Of a stretch of 64,000 bases of DNA, positions 38,490 to 47,703 are shown in pieces; position 1 is the stretch's first letter, and the number at the start of each line of letters is the position of its first letter. The translations under genes and the position numbers were made by a program. The stretch is from NCBI RefSeq assembly GCF_013409595.1, contig NZ_JACCBD010000001.1, positions 2,480,001 through 2,544,000 on the forward strand, written 5' to 3'. This DNA comes from Leucobacter aridicollis (lineage in GTDB: Bacteria > Actinomycetota > Actinomycetes > Actinomycetales > Microbacteriaceae). Under the pieces are notes generated by a model. The model was not told the DNA's origin and made no database searches. It saw only the letters and a list, made by a program, of their open reading frames with translations.

Positions 38490-39446
38490 TCACACTCGCG
38501 AAGAGAACGCAGAGTCGACCGGGATCTCCTCTACTGTAGCACCCTTGATATCGACAGCGAGAGTGAGAATTCGCCATTCGGGTGCGATCTGCGCGACGAG
38601 ATCCGCCGCGGCGAGGCGCTCGCGCGGTCCGTTCGAGAGCACGAGCACCGAGGGCCCGGCGCCCGACACGACCGCCGGGTGCCCCGCCTCGCGGAGCGCA
38701 CCGATGAGGTCGCGGGTCTCGGGCATCGCCGCGCCGCGGTAGTTCTGATGCAACCGGTCCTCCGTCGCCTCAAGCATGAGCTCGGGGCTCTGCGTGAGCG
38801 CCGCGATGAGCAGCGCCGAACGCGACACGTTAAAGACGGCGTCCTCGTGCGGCACCTGCTTTGGCTGCAGGCTCCGGGCATGCTCGGTCGACATGGTGAA
38901 CGTCGGCACCAGCACGAGCGGCGCGACGCCGCGGTGCACGAGCAGTCGCTTGAACCGCGGCCCCTGCTCGTTCGTCCAGGCGATCGTGAGTCCGCCGAAG
39001 AGCGCCGGGGCGACGTTGTCGGGGTGGCCCTCGAGCTCGGTCGCGAATGCGAAGATCTGCGCCTCGCTGAGCTCAAGCGGGTCGTCGGGGTCGCTCGCGA
39101 GCAGCCCGGCTGCGATCATCACGCCAGAGACGATCGCGGAGCCCGAGGATCCCATGCCGCGGCCGTGCGGGATTCGGTTGTGCGCCTCGATGTTCAGCCC
39201 GGGCATGTCGCGCCCGAGCCGTTCGAACACGAACGCGGCCGAACGCACGACGAGGTTGCGCTCGTCGGTGTCGACCTCTCCCTCACCGACGCCGATCACC
39301 GTGACGGTCGCGCCGGGTTCTGGCCGGGTGACCACCGTCAGCTCGTCGCCGTAGGCGAGCGCGATGCCGAGGGTGTCGAAGCCGGGGCCGAGGTTTGCGC
39401 TCGTCGCCGGGACGTGGACGCGGAGCGCGCGCTCGACCCGGCTCAT
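38490..39446 (-). CDS. thrB: Homoserine kinase
   Basis: A 318-residue GHMP kinase that phosphorylates homoserine for threonine synthesis. Motifs: VPATSANLGPGFDTLGIA, the ATP loop PHGRGMGSSGSA, and SGAGPSVLVL at the C-terminus. Its ATG overlaps the hom stop (ATGA), so the two are translationally coupled. It is followed by the Rho-like gene after a 123-base gap. Threonine synthase is not in the window. Confidence 0.95.
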   Translation of the reverse strand: MSRVERALRVHVPATSANLGPGFDTLGIALAYGDELTVVTRPEPGATVTVIGVGEGEVDTDERNLVVRSAAFVFERLGRDMPGLNIEAHNRIPHGRGMGSSGSAIVSGVMIAAGLLASDPDDPLELSEAQIFAFATELEGHPDNVAPALFGGLTIAWTNEQGPRFKRLLVHRGVAPLVLVPTFTMSTEHARSLQPKQVPHEDAVFNVSRSALLIAALTQSPELMLEATEDRLHQNYRGAAMPETRDLIGALREAGHPAVVSGAGPSVLVLSNGPRERLAAADLVAQIAPEWRILTLAVDIKGATVEEIPVDSAFSSRV

Positions 39447-40747
39447 GCGCGGCCCTCCCGGCGCAGCACGCTCACGACCTCGGCGACAGCGTCGTCGGCG
39501 CGGAGCGCGTCGACCGTCGCCGCGAGGTCAGCCTCGCGCGCCGTGTGGGTCCCGATGACGAGCGTCGCACGCCCCTCCTCGGAGGTGTTCTGCTCGACGC
39601 TCGCGGCCGAAACGCCGTGGGCGGCGAGGATCCCCGCGACCCGAGCGAGCACGCCGGGCTCGTCGCGGACCTCGAGCATGACCTGGTACGCGGTCAGCAC
39701 CTCGCCGACGGGCAGTACCGGGAATTCGGCGTGCGTCGACCCGGGGATTCCGGGGCCGCCGACAACGTGGCGGCGGGCGGCCGAGACGAGGTCGCCCAGC
39801 ACCGCGGATGCGGTCTCGTTGCCGCCTGCGCCCGCGCCGTAGAACATGAGTTCGCCCGCCGCCTCGGCCTCGACGAACACGGCGTTCTTGCCCTCGTGCA
39901 CGGCAGCGAGGGGGTGTTCGCGCGGGATAAGCGCCGGGTAGACGCGCACCGATACCCCGTCGGTGCCGTCGGAGGCGGCGAGCCGCTCGGCGACGGCGAG
40001 CAGCTTGATGACGAAGCCGGCGTGGCGCGCCGCGGTGATCTGCTCGAGCGTCACCGCGGTGATGCCCTCGCGGTACACCGCGCTCTCGGGAACCTCCGTG
40101 TGGAACGCGATGCTCGCGAGGATCGTCGCCTTCTGCGCGGCGTCAAAGCCCTCAACGTCGAGCGTCGGGTCAGCCTCGAGGAAGCCAAGGTCGCTCGCGA
40201 GCTTCATCGCGTCTTCGGCGGACTCGCCGAAGCGGTCCATGCGATCCAGAATGTAGTTTGTCGAGCCGTTGACGATCCCCATCACCCGGGTGACATGGTC
40301 GCCGGCGAGGCTCTCGCGCAGCGGGCGCAGGATCGGGATCGCGGCCGCGACGGACGCCTCGTAGAGCAGCTGCGCGCCGACCTGGTCGGCGGCGTCGGAG
40401 AGCTCGCGGCCGTGCGCTGCGATGAGCGCTTTGTTCGCCGTGACGACGTCCGCGCCGCCGCCGAGGGCGAGCAGGATCAGGGAGCGCGCCGGCTCGATCC
40501 CGCCCATGAGCTCGATCACGATGTCCGCGCCCTGCACGAGACGCTCGGCGTCCGTCGTGAAGAGCTCGCGCGGCAGCGGGACGTCGCGCTCGGCGTCGAG
40601 CGAGCGCACCGCGATGCCGTCGAGGACGAGGTTCGCACCAATGCGGGCTGCGAGCTCGTCACCGTTCTCGAGAATCAGTCGCGCCACCTGGGCGCCAACC
40701 GACCCGCAACCAAGCAATGCAACTCGAAGGTCTCGATACGCGTTCAA
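39443..40747 (-). CDS. hom: Homoserine dehydrogenase
   Basis: A 434-residue enzyme that reduces aspartate semialdehyde to homoserine. The NAD(P) loop is LLGCGSVGAQVAR, the catalytic region includes NGSTNYILDRM and LGFLEADPTLDVEGFDAA, and the last about 80 residues are an ACT domain (VRDEPGVLARVAG) expected to sense threonine. The TTG start at 40747, eight bases after AGGAGA, was chosen; the frame upstream to 41074 is out-of-frame lysA. It forms lysA-hom-thrB. Confidence 0.95.
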   Translation of the reverse strand: MNAYRDLRVALLGCGSVGAQVARLILENGDELAARIGANLVLDGIAVRSLDAERDVPLPRELFTTDAERLVQGADIVIELMGGIEPARSLILLALGGGADVVTANKALIAAHGRELSDAADQVGAQLLYEASVAAAIPILRPLRESLAGDHVTRVMGIVNGSTNYILDRMDRFGESAEDAMKLASDLGFLEADPTLDVEGFDAAQKATILASIAFHTEVPESAVYREGITAVTLEQITAARHAGFVIKLLAVAERLAASDGTDGVSVRVYPALIPREHPLAAVHEGKNAVFVEAEAAGELMFYGAGAGGNETASAVLGDLVSAARRHVVGGPGIPGSTHAEFPVLPVGEVLTAYQVMLEVRDEPGVLARVAGILAAHGVSAASVEQNTSEEGRATLVIGTHTAREADLAATVDALRADDAVAEVVSVLRREGRA

Positions 40748-40793
40748 CCGTTGTTCTCCTGTGTTCTGTGAGGTCAAGTCGTGGGGGTCGCGG

Positions 40794-42197
40794 TTACGCG
40801 ACGACGCTCTGTGCGAGCAGGTCGGCCTCGGTCTGGCCGCGCACGATGACGCGGCCCTCGCCGCCGCGGACGGCGACAACCGGCGGCCTCGGGACAAAGT
40901 TGTAGTTGCTCGACAGCGACCAGCAGTACGCGCCGGTGACTGCGACCGCGAGCGTGTCGCCCGGCTGCACGTCCGCGGGGAGCTCGTCGCGGTAGACGAC
41001 GATGTCGCCGGACTCGCAGTGCTTGCCGACGACGCGCACAAGCGCGGGGGCCGCCTCGCTCTGGCGGTTCGCAATGCGCACGTGGTAGTCGGAGCCGTAG
41101 AGCGCGGGGCGCGCGTTGTCGCTCATGCCGCCGTCGACGCTCACATAGAGCCGCTCGGAGTAGCCGCGGTCGACAGGGTCGGCCTCGCCGGTGCCCGTGA
41201 GGTCGACGCGCTTCGTCGTGCCGACCGTGTAGAGCGTCACACCCGACTGGCCGACGACCGCGCGGCCCGGCTCGAACGCGAGGTGCGGGATCGCGATTCC
41301 TGCTTCCGCGGAGGCCTCCGCGACGATGTCGGCGAGCTGCCTGGCGATGTCGCCGACGTTCGGCGCCTCACCGGCCTGCTCGGGCGTGTACGCGATGCCA
41401 AAGCCGCCGCCAAGATTGAGCTCGGGAATCTGGCGCCCAGCGATCTCGGCGAGCTCAACGTAGACGCCAAGGAGGCGCCGCGCGGACTCGCGGAACCCCT
41501 CGGTCGCGAAGATCTGCGAGCCGATGTGGCAGTGCAGGCCAACGAAGTCGAGGCCCTCGTGCGAGACGATCTCGCGCACGAGCGCAGGCGCGTCGGTGAG
41601 CGGCATGCCGAACTTCTGATCCTCGTGGGCGGTCGCCAGGTAGTCGTGTGTCGACGCGTGCACGCCGCTGTTGACGCGGAGGCGAACGCGCTGCCGCTTC
41701 CCGGCGGCGGCTGTCGCCGCGGCGATGCGCGCGACCTCAATCTCGCTGTCGATGATGATCGTGCCGACCCCGGCCTCGACGGCGCGGACAATCTCGGCGT
41801 CGGACTTGTTGTTGCCGTGGAAGCCGATCTTCGCGGGGTCGACGCCGGCCGCAAGCGCGACCATGAGTTCGCCGCCGCTCGCGACGTCGATCGCGAGCCC
41901 CTCCTCTGCCATCCACTGCGCGGTCTGCACGCTGAGGAACGCCTTACTCGCGTAGTACACGGTCGCGTCGGTGCCGACGCGCTGCGCCTCGCCACGGAGG
42001 GCGTCGCGGATCTCGCGCGCCGTCGCGCGGGTCGCGTCCTCGTCGACGACGTAGAGCGGAGAGCCGAACTGCTCGACGAGCTCGGTGGCGCGCACGCCGC
42101 CAATCTTCAGCACGCCGCACTCGCTTCCGCGGCGGGCGCCGCGCGGGAAGACACGGTCGTCGATCGCATTGACATCGCGGGTTCGGTGATCGGTCAT
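40794..42197 (-). CDS. lysA: Diaminopimelate decarboxylase
   Basis: A 467-residue fold-III PLP enzyme that makes lysine from meso-diaminopimelate. The Schiff-base lysine is in VYYASKAFLS, the PLP phosphate site in LNLGGGFGIAY and EPGRAVVG, and the second-subunit Cys in KHCESGD. ATG 42197 follows GAGGAGCG; a longer frame to 42266 has no support. Aspartate-family genes lysA, hom and thrB are thus clustered. No lysine riboswitch fold was seen upstream. Confidence 0.95.
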   Translation of the reverse strand: MTDHRTRDVNAIDDRVFPRGARRGSECGVLKIGGVRATELVEQFGSPLYVVDEDATRATAREIRDALRGEAQRVGTDATVYYASKAFLSVQTAQWMAEEGLAIDVASGGELMVALAAGVDPAKIGFHGNNKSDAEIVRAVEAGVGTIIIDSEIEVARIAAATAAAGKRQRVRLRVNSGVHASTHDYLATAHEDQKFGMPLTDAPALVREIVSHEGLDFVGLHCHIGSQIFATEGFRESARRLLGVYVELAEIAGRQIPELNLGGGFGIAYTPEQAGEAPNVGDIARQLADIVAEASAEAGIAIPHLAFEPGRAVVGQSGVTLYTVGTTKRVDLTGTGEADPVDRGYSERLYVSVDGGMSDNARPALYGSDYHVRIANRQSEAAPALVRVVGKHCESGDIVVYRDELPADVQPGDTLAVAVTGAYCWSLSSNYNFVPRPPVVAVRGGEGRVIVRGQTEADLLAQSVVA

Positions 42198-42371
42198 TGG
42201 ACGCTCCTCGGCTCTGGGTGGGTGTCGCATGGACGCTCGGACGCTCGGAGAATTGCACACTTGCAACCCGTGGCGAGCGGACCCGGCTTGGCCCCTGAAG
42301 CCGCGCGAACGGAAAACTGCTCCGAACGAACCCCTCCATCTTAATAGACGCCGCGTTCCCAGACGCGGATG

Positions 42372-43892
42372 TTACGAAACCGGGCTTCCCTCGCGTGCAA
42401 CGGCGGCGAGCACCTGGAGCCCCGGCTCCCCCGCGAGCGGCTTCGTGCCGGTCTCGTCGGCGATCGCGACGGTGAGGCTCTGCACGAGCGGCGCGCTCAG
42501 GCCGATGAGGCGAATGTCGCACACGAGCGCGCCGTGCGCGCAGTCGATGCGCCAGCGGAGGTGGGCTGCGTCCGATGCGCCGACGATCCGCTCCCCGAAC
42601 GACGTGCGCTCCCGGGGCTCGCCGACGGTCTGCAGGAGCTCGGCGACCCTGGCCGTACGCACCTCGTCGGGCACGTCGGCGAAGAAGTTACTCGAGGTGA
42701 GGTGGGCCGCCCCGGCGAGGGGCTCGCCGCCGCGAATGAGCCCGTCCAGGAGTGCGCCGGCTTCGAGCGCGAGCGGCCACGGCTCTACCGTGCGCGGCGG
42801 AACCGCCTTCGCCCGGAGCACGCCGGCGTGGGCGGCCATCGCGAGCGTGTCTGCGCGGAACGCGTCTGAGTTGCCGAACACGACCACTCCGACGCCGGAG
42901 TCAGTGTGCCACCGCATGTTCGAGGAGAAGCCCGGGAGGCCGCCCGAGTGGTCGACGGTGGCCCCGAGCCGGCGGTCGTGGGCGGGGAAGAGCCCGAGGC
43001 CGTATCCCAGCGCCGTGAGATCGCGAAACTCGGTGGCGGCCGGTACTGGGATCGGGGTGTGCACCCGCTGCATCTCGATCCGGCTCCTCGCGGACAGCAG
43101 TTCTGGCGCGAGCGGCTCATTGGTGTAGCCGGAGGCGAGGAACCACGACCACGTCGCGATGTCGTCGACCGTGCTGAACAGCCCGCCGATGCAGGCGAGC
43201 GCCCCTTCCCCGATAAACGGCTCCTGAATGAACGTCGCGCCCGTGTCGAAGGTGCGGAAGCCGTGGGCAACATCCGTGCCCTCGCCATAGTGCTCCACGG
43301 CGAAGCGGGTCCCGGTGAGCCCGAGGGGCTCGATGAACCTGCTGGTGATCTCGGCTTCCACGGAGCGTCCGACCGCCGCCTCGATGACGCGCCCGACGAG
43401 CGACATCCCGAGGTTCGAGTACTGGTACCCGACGCCGGGGGCCTGGGTGAGTCCGATCCCCTCAGCGAACAGGCCCGCAATATATTCGCGGCTCGAACCG
43501 AGCTGCCGGTCTGCCCAGGCGTTGTCCTCCGGCATACCCGAGCGATTCGAGAGCAGCTCGGCAACGGTGACTGGATAATCGATGCCGCGATAGGTGAACC
43601 GCACCCCGGGGAGGTAGCGCGCCACCGGCGCGGCGAGGTCGAGCGCCCCCGCCTCGTCGAGCGCGAGCGCCGTCGCCGCAAGGAAGCTCTTCGACATCGA
43701 CGCGATCCGAAATACAGTCTCGCGCGTCACCGGTGCGCCGTCGAGTCGCGGCTCCCCGACCCCGTGCCAGGCGATGACGCCGGTCGCGTCGAATGCCGCG
43801 ACGGACACCGCCGGCGCGAGCGTCCCCGCATAGTCGGCGATGGTCTCCTCGAGAACTGCGACGGTTTCGGCGGTGCGGGCGGGGTGAGACAT
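42372..43892 (-). CDS. Serine hydrolase, class C beta-lactamase-like
   Basis: A 506-residue protein starting at ATG 43892. The nucleophile motif SMSK gives S65 and K68, the second motif is YSN in YQYSNLGMSLVG, and the third is HSGGLPG. These residues define the beta-lactamase/esterase/DD-peptidase fold. There is no signal peptide, so it is probably a cytosolic esterase or D-aminopeptidase rather than a resistance enzyme. The C-terminal about 130 residues beyond the fold form an extra domain. It is divergent from the DUF981 gene. Confidence 0.85.
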   Translation of the reverse strand: MSHPARTAETVAVLEETIADYAGTLAPAVSVAAFDATGVIAWHGVGEPRLDGAPVTRETVFRIASMSKSFLAATALALDEAGALDLAAPVARYLPGVRFTYRGIDYPVTVAELLSNRSGMPEDNAWADRQLGSSREYIAGLFAEGIGLTQAPGVGYQYSNLGMSLVGRVIEAAVGRSVEAEITSRFIEPLGLTGTRFAVEHYGEGTDVAHGFRTFDTGATFIQEPFIGEGALACIGGLFSTVDDIATWSWFLASGYTNEPLAPELLSARSRIEMQRVHTPIPVPAATEFRDLTALGYGLGLFPAHDRRLGATVDHSGGLPGFSSNMRWHTDSGVGVVVFGNSDAFRADTLAMAAHAGVLRAKAVPPRTVEPWPLALEAGALLDGLIRGGEPLAGAAHLTSSNFFADVPDEVRTARVAELLQTVGEPRERTSFGERIVGASDAAHLRWRIDCAHGALVCDIRLIGLSAPLVQSLTVAIADETGTKPLAGEPGLQVLAAVAREGSPVS

Positions 43893-44111
43893 GCGGTGGT
43901 CCTTTGTGCGACGGTGAACGGAGTGCCTCTGCCACCCTATGCCCGCGCGGCCGCTGCTGGCGCTGAGTCCGCGAACACCCGGGACCGATACCCGCGCCAA
44001 ATGCATGCAAGCGAATACAATTTGCTGCGAGTTGGTTGTACTTCATACGCCCCGCTGACCAATGGGCAATGCACGAGCATTTCATTGCCGGGGCACTGAA
44101 AGGAACTGATC

Positions 44112-44858
44112 ATGGGAAGCTTCATCGAAGATTTCTTCAAGGGCCGCGACACCGGTCTCGTCATCGACTGGACGCAGATGCCGACCTACAACACCATCAT
44201 GGCCGTCGCCGCGGGCGCCGGCCTCATCTTCATGTACATGCTCGGACGCGCGCTCGTACGCGACCGGGACTTCAAGGCTGAAGGATGGGCACTCACCGCT
44301 GGCGTGCTCGGCCTGATCCTCACCACGACCGGCCTGCACATGACGCTCGAATGGCCGTTCGCCATGTACTTCCCGTTCGACAACATCGTCTTCGGCGAAC
44401 CGAGCCTCGCGTTCGGCGTGCTGCTGCTCGCCGCGTCGCTGTACCTGTGGAAGCGCGGCGACCAGATTATCGGCGCGGACGACCGGGCCGCGGAGGCCGC
44501 CGCCGTCGCCCGCCCGACGGGCATCTTCGTGCTGGGCATGGGTCTCGCCCTCTTTGGTATCGCGCTCGCTGGCCTCGTATTCCAGCTGTTCGCGGCGCCG
44601 GCGGAGGAGCCCATCTCGGGCATCGTCGCCGACTACCCGATGATCGAGGCCATCTTCATGTCGCTGCTGTTCGCGTTCGTCGGACTCGGCGCGGCGCTGT
44701 TCCCGGTCGCGCTCCGCGGCTTCTCCTCGACGCGGCCGCTGTCCGGCGTCGCGAAGCTCGTCGGCGTGACCTGGCTCGTCACCGGCATCATCTTCCTGCT
44801 CTTCGGTGCGATGAACTTCTTCACCCACATCGGGCTCATCGTGAACACCATGCAGTAA
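44112..44858 (+). CDS. DUF981 family membrane protein
   Basis: A 248-residue protein with seven hydrophobic helices. GLILTTTGLHMTLEWP and NIVFGEPSLAFG match the DUF981 family, found in actinobacteria and archaea without known function. The conserved His and Glu in helix-flanking HMTLEWP could bind a metal. A GAAAGGAAC ribosome site precedes the ATG. The gene is monocistronic, with a hairpin after the stop. Confidence 0.8.
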   Translation: MGSFIEDFFKGRDTGLVIDWTQMPTYNTIMAVAAGAGLIFMYMLGRALVRDRDFKAEGWALTAGVLGLILTTTGLHMTLEWPFAMYFPFDNIVFGEPSLAFGVLLLAASLYLWKRGDQIIGADDRAAEAAAVARPTGIFVLGMGLALFGIALAGLVFQLFAAPAEEPISGIVADYPMIEAIFMSLLFAFVGLGAALFPVALRGFSSTRPLSGVAKLVGVTWLVTGIIFLLFGAMNFFTHIGLIVNTMQ

Positions 44859-44869
44859 CTCGCCCGGAC

Positions 44870-44906
44870 GGCACCTGCGGCTGGAATCAAACTAGCCGCA
44901 GGTGCC
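44870..44906. terminator. Bidirectional hairpin between DUF981 and DUF2993 genes
   Basis: A perfect 13-base stem (GGCACCTGCGGCT / AGCCGCAGGTGCC) with an 11-base loop lies 12 bases after the DUF981 stop. It overlaps the last codons of the convergent DUF2993 gene. There is no T-run. Confidence 0.65.
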
Positions 44907-45638
44907 AAGCTCCTGCTGCTGCGGGTTCGACAGAAAATCGGGCGCGAGCGCGAACTCGACCCGTGCACCGTTCTTCGTGATCCTGATGTCGCTGAGGGTT
45001 GCTCCCGCGGGGAGCCACTCGCGGACACAGAGTTGACGCGCCGACAGCAGGGGGTCGAGGAGCCCGCCGGTCGCTGAGGCGAGCTGGTCAACGGAGAGGT
45101 CGAAGCCGACAGCCGACAGGCCGCGCGGTTCAACAAGCACCTCACCATCGACGGCGGTGAGGCCCAGCGTCGCCTCGATCGGCACGGTGAACCCGAGGGC
45201 CTCGAGCTGCCGCCCGACGACGAGTTCGCCGCTGCTTGTCTTCCCGGAGTCGACGACCCCATTCGTGAGCAGCGAGATCATCGGCCCCAGGTCCGCGGTG
45301 GGCACATAGATCGCCGCCGTCGCGCCAGTCATGTCACCCTTCGACGGATCGAACGGGGAGCGGTCTGCAGAGAAGATGAGCGTCGCGCGCACCCCGTCGG
45401 CGACGGGCGCATCAGGAATCTCGACAGTGATGTCCCCCACGCCGCCGCCGATCGCGTGCAGCAGCGCCGACCCGCCCATGTCGACCTCGACGGGATGGCT
45501 ACTCGGAATCCCGAGCTGCTCCTGCGCAATCGTCTTCACCACGCCGGGGATCGCGAGCCGCAGCCCCCACTCCCCGAGCCCTGCAAGCACGCCCACCGTC
45601 ACGACGAGGGCGATGACAATCTTGAGCGCGCGGCGCAT
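44892..45638 (-). CDS. DUF2993 (LmeA-like) envelope protein
   Basis: A 248-residue protein with one N-terminal membrane helix (residues 6-28) followed by an exported beta-rich domain. The pattern of GGGVGDITVEIPDAP, LSAVGFDLSVDQLA and two cysteines near the end (LCVREW, GTCG) fits DUF2993/LmeA, a lipid-binding family linked to phosphatidylinositol mannoside maturation in mycobacteria. The role here is inferred only from the family. Starts three bases after the argS stop on the same strand. Confidence 0.78.
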   Translation of the reverse strand: MRRALKIVIALVVTVGVLAGLGEWGLRLAIPGVVKTIAQEQLGIPSSHPVEVDMGGSALLHAIGGGVGDITVEIPDAPVADGVRATLIFSADRSPFDPSKGDMTGATAAIYVPTADLGPMISLLTNGVVDSGKTSSGELVVGRQLEALGFTVPIEATLGLTAVDGEVLVEPRGLSAVGFDLSVDQLASATGGLLDPLLSARQLCVREWLPAGATLSDIRITKNGARVEFALAPDFLSNPQQQELGTCG

Positions 45639-45641
45639 GCG

Positions 45642-47330
45642 TTAGAGCCGTTCTGGCGCCGACACACCCAGCAGGTCGAGGCCGTTGCGCAGCACCTGGC
45701 CAGCCGCGTCGTTGAGCCACAGGCGCGTGCGGTGTACGTCCTCGACGGGCTCTTCACCGAGCGGGATGACGCGGCAGTTGTCGTACCAGCGGTGATAGAC
45801 GGCCGCGAGCTCCTCGAGGAAGCGGGCGATCCTGTGCGGTTCGCGCAGCTCCGCCGCGCCAGCGACGATGCCCGGGTACTGCTGCAGCTTGCCGAGCAGG
45901 TCGGTCTCGGTGTCGTGCGTGAGCAGCTCGGGGGCAAACACCTCGCGGGTGATGCCGGCCGCGGCCGCGTTGCGGTCTACCGCGCAGGTTCGCGCGTGCG
46001 CGTACTGCACGTAGAACACTGGGTTGTCGTTCGTGCGGCTGCGAATCTTCTCGCCGTCGAGCGAGAGCGGCGAATCAGCCGGGTAGCGTGCGAGCCAGTA
46101 CCGCAGCGTGTCGGACCCGAGCCACTCGAGCAGGTCGTCAAGCTCGATGATGTTTCCCGCGCGCTTCGAGAGCCGCGCACCGTTGAGGTTCACGAGCTGA
46201 CCGATGAGCACCGTGATGCTCTTCTCGACGTCGTCACCAGCCGCACCCGCGATCGCGGTGAGGCGGCCGATGTAGCCGTGGTGATCAGCGCCAAGCAGGT
46301 AGATCTTCTCGGTGAAGCCACGGTCCATCTTGTCGAGGTAGTAGGCCGCGTCCGCCGCGAAGTAGGTGTAGATCCCGTTGCCGCGCGTGAACACGCGATC
46401 CTTATCGTCACCGAATGCGGTCGTGCGCACCCAGATCGCGCCGTCCTCTTCGAACACGTGCCCCTGCTCGCGCAGTCGGTCCACCGCGAGCTCGATCGGG
46501 CTCGGCTCGCCGTTCGCGCCCTTCGCGTGCAGCGTGCGCTCCGAGAAGAACACGTCGAAGTGCACGTTGAAGCGCTCGAGCGAATCCTTGATCTCGGCGA
46601 GCTGCAACTGGTAGGCGAGCTCCTGCACCTGCTCGAGCGCCGCGTCGCGGTCACTCGCAGCGAGCTCGGCGACGTTCGGCAGCTGCTCGCGGACCTTGGC
46701 GCCGAGCACCTGAATGTACTCACCCGGGTATGCGTCCTCGGGAGCCTCCTCGCCGAGCACTGCCGCGAGCACGGAGCGCCCGAACTTGTTCATCTGCGAC
46801 CCGGCGTCGTTGATGTAGTACTCGTTGGTCACCTCTGCGCCCGCGGCACGAAGCACGCGCGCGGTCGAGTCACCGAGGGCCGCCCAGCGGGTGTGCCCCA
46901 TGTGCAGCGGGCCCGTCGGGTTCGCACTCACGAACTCGAGGTTGATGCGCTGGCCGGCGAGCGAATCGTTCCGGCCGTAATCCGCGCCCTGTTCGACGAC
47001 GCGCCGCGCGGTCTCCCCCGCGCTCGCCGCGTCAAGCGTGATGTTCATGAAGCCAGGGCCCGCGATCTCAACCTTCGCGACGCCGTCGATCTTCTCGATC
47101 TCGGCGGCGAGCTCCTGCGCGAGCTCGCGCGGGTTGGTGCCGATGCGCTTCGCGAACTTCATGGCGACGTTCGACGCCCATTCGCCATGCTCTCGGCTCT
47201 TGGGTCGCTCCAGCTGCGTGTCCTGTTCGGACACGACAATCTCGGCGGCGTCCCCGCCGCGGGCGGCGAAGTTGGCTGCGAGAATCTGGGCAAGGGCCTG
47301 TGCAAGTTCTAGAGGCGTCACGAGGGTCAA
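45642..47330 (-). CDS. argS: Arginyl-tRNA synthetase
   Basis: A 562-residue class I synthetase. The HIGH-type motif is GPLHMGHTRWA, the N-terminal additive domain that reads the tRNA D-loop is present, and the DALR anticodon domain ends the protein (YHRWYDNCRV). The canonical KMSKS is replaced by LSKRAGN, as common for ArgS. Start may be TTG 47330 or GTG 47321; neither has a good ribosome site. It is divergent from the tRNA-Arg gene, its own substrate, about 80 bases away. Confidence 0.95.
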   Translation of the reverse strand: MTLVTPLELAQALAQILAANFAARGGDAAEIVVSEQDTQLERPKSREHGEWASNVAMKFAKRIGTNPRELAQELAAEIEKIDGVAKVEIAGPGFMNITLDAASAGETARRVVEQGADYGRNDSLAGQRINLEFVSANPTGPLHMGHTRWAALGDSTARVLRAAGAEVTNEYYINDAGSQMNKFGRSVLAAVLGEEAPEDAYPGEYIQVLGAKVREQLPNVAELAASDRDAALEQVQELAYQLQLAEIKDSLERFNVHFDVFFSERTLHAKGANGEPSPIELAVDRLREQGHVFEEDGAIWVRTTAFGDDKDRVFTRGNGIYTYFAADAAYYLDKMDRGFTEKIYLLGADHHGYIGRLTAIAGAAGDDVEKSITVLIGQLVNLNGARLSKRAGNIIELDDLLEWLGSDTLRYWLARYPADSPLSLDGEKIRSRTNDNPVFYVQYAHARTCAVDRNAAAAGITREVFAPELLTHDTETDLLGKLQQYPGIVAGAAELREPHRIARFLEELAAVYHRWYDNCRVIPLGEEPVEDVHRTRLWLNDAAGQVLRNGLDLLGVSAPERL

Positions 47331-47413
47331 GTCTACCGTCAGCTCGGCGCGCCACCGACCGGTTGCAAAAACGCCGCCAGAGGTGCGCTAGGCTTGGGGA
47401 GTTACATCTGCTC

Positions 47414-47486
47414 GCCTCCGTAGCTCAGGGGATAGAGCGCCGGTTTCCGGTACCGTAGGTCGGGGGTTCGAATCCCTCCGGGGGCA
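47414..47486 (+). tRNA. tRNA-Arg(CCG)
   Basis: A 73-base cloverleaf without encoded CCA. The acceptor stem is GCCTCCG/CGGGGGC, the D arm TAGCTCAGGGGATAGAGC, the anticodon loop TTCCGGT (anticodon CCG, reading CGG) and the T loop TTCGAAT. The first pair of the anticodon stem is mismatched (C/T). It lies beside argS and at the edge of a more A/T-rich segment. Confidence 0.95.
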
Positions 47487-47530
47487 CTTGTGACACGGCT
47501 TCAGCGCTCAGCGCTGGGGCCGTTTCTGCT

Positions 47531-47700
47531 TTACGCGAGCATCTCGCGGGCCACGCGTAACTCGACGTCGAGGAGATCATCGGCTCCATATCGAACACCT
47601 CCGCAGCGCTGGAGGCGGGTGCTTGCAGAGACTGCGCCGCCAGGGTTCTCTCGAGGATCCATTCCTCCGGATACTCCACGTAGAGACCCACGCCTCTCCA
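47531..47700 (-). pseudogene. Possible frameshifted gene remnant next to tRNA-Arg
   Basis: On the minus strand one frame reads ERTLAAQSLQAPASS and then FDMEP, and a second frame continues DDLLDVELRVAREMLA before TAA at 47531-47533. Joined at the GATGATC they would make a sensible helix-rich C-terminus. Neither frame has a convincing start. No family recognised; it may be what is left of a gene disrupted when the neighbouring segment arrived. Confidence 0.3.
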
Positions 47701-47703
47701 AAG

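Noticed and set aside
36504..39842. 1112-residue open frame on the plus strand across rho and thrB
   Set aside because: Antisense shadow of real genes; Arg/Leu/Val-rich with no recognisable domain, a common effect of high GC.
42198..42371. Lysine riboswitch before lysA
   Set aside because: No conserved lysine-aptamer core or antiterminator could be found by eye; the leader is short.
47425..47691. Open frame on the minus strand across the tRNA
   Set aside because: Its end (GFEPPTYGTGNRR) is the well-known false translation of a tRNA; only the part outside the tRNA was kept as a weak remnant.
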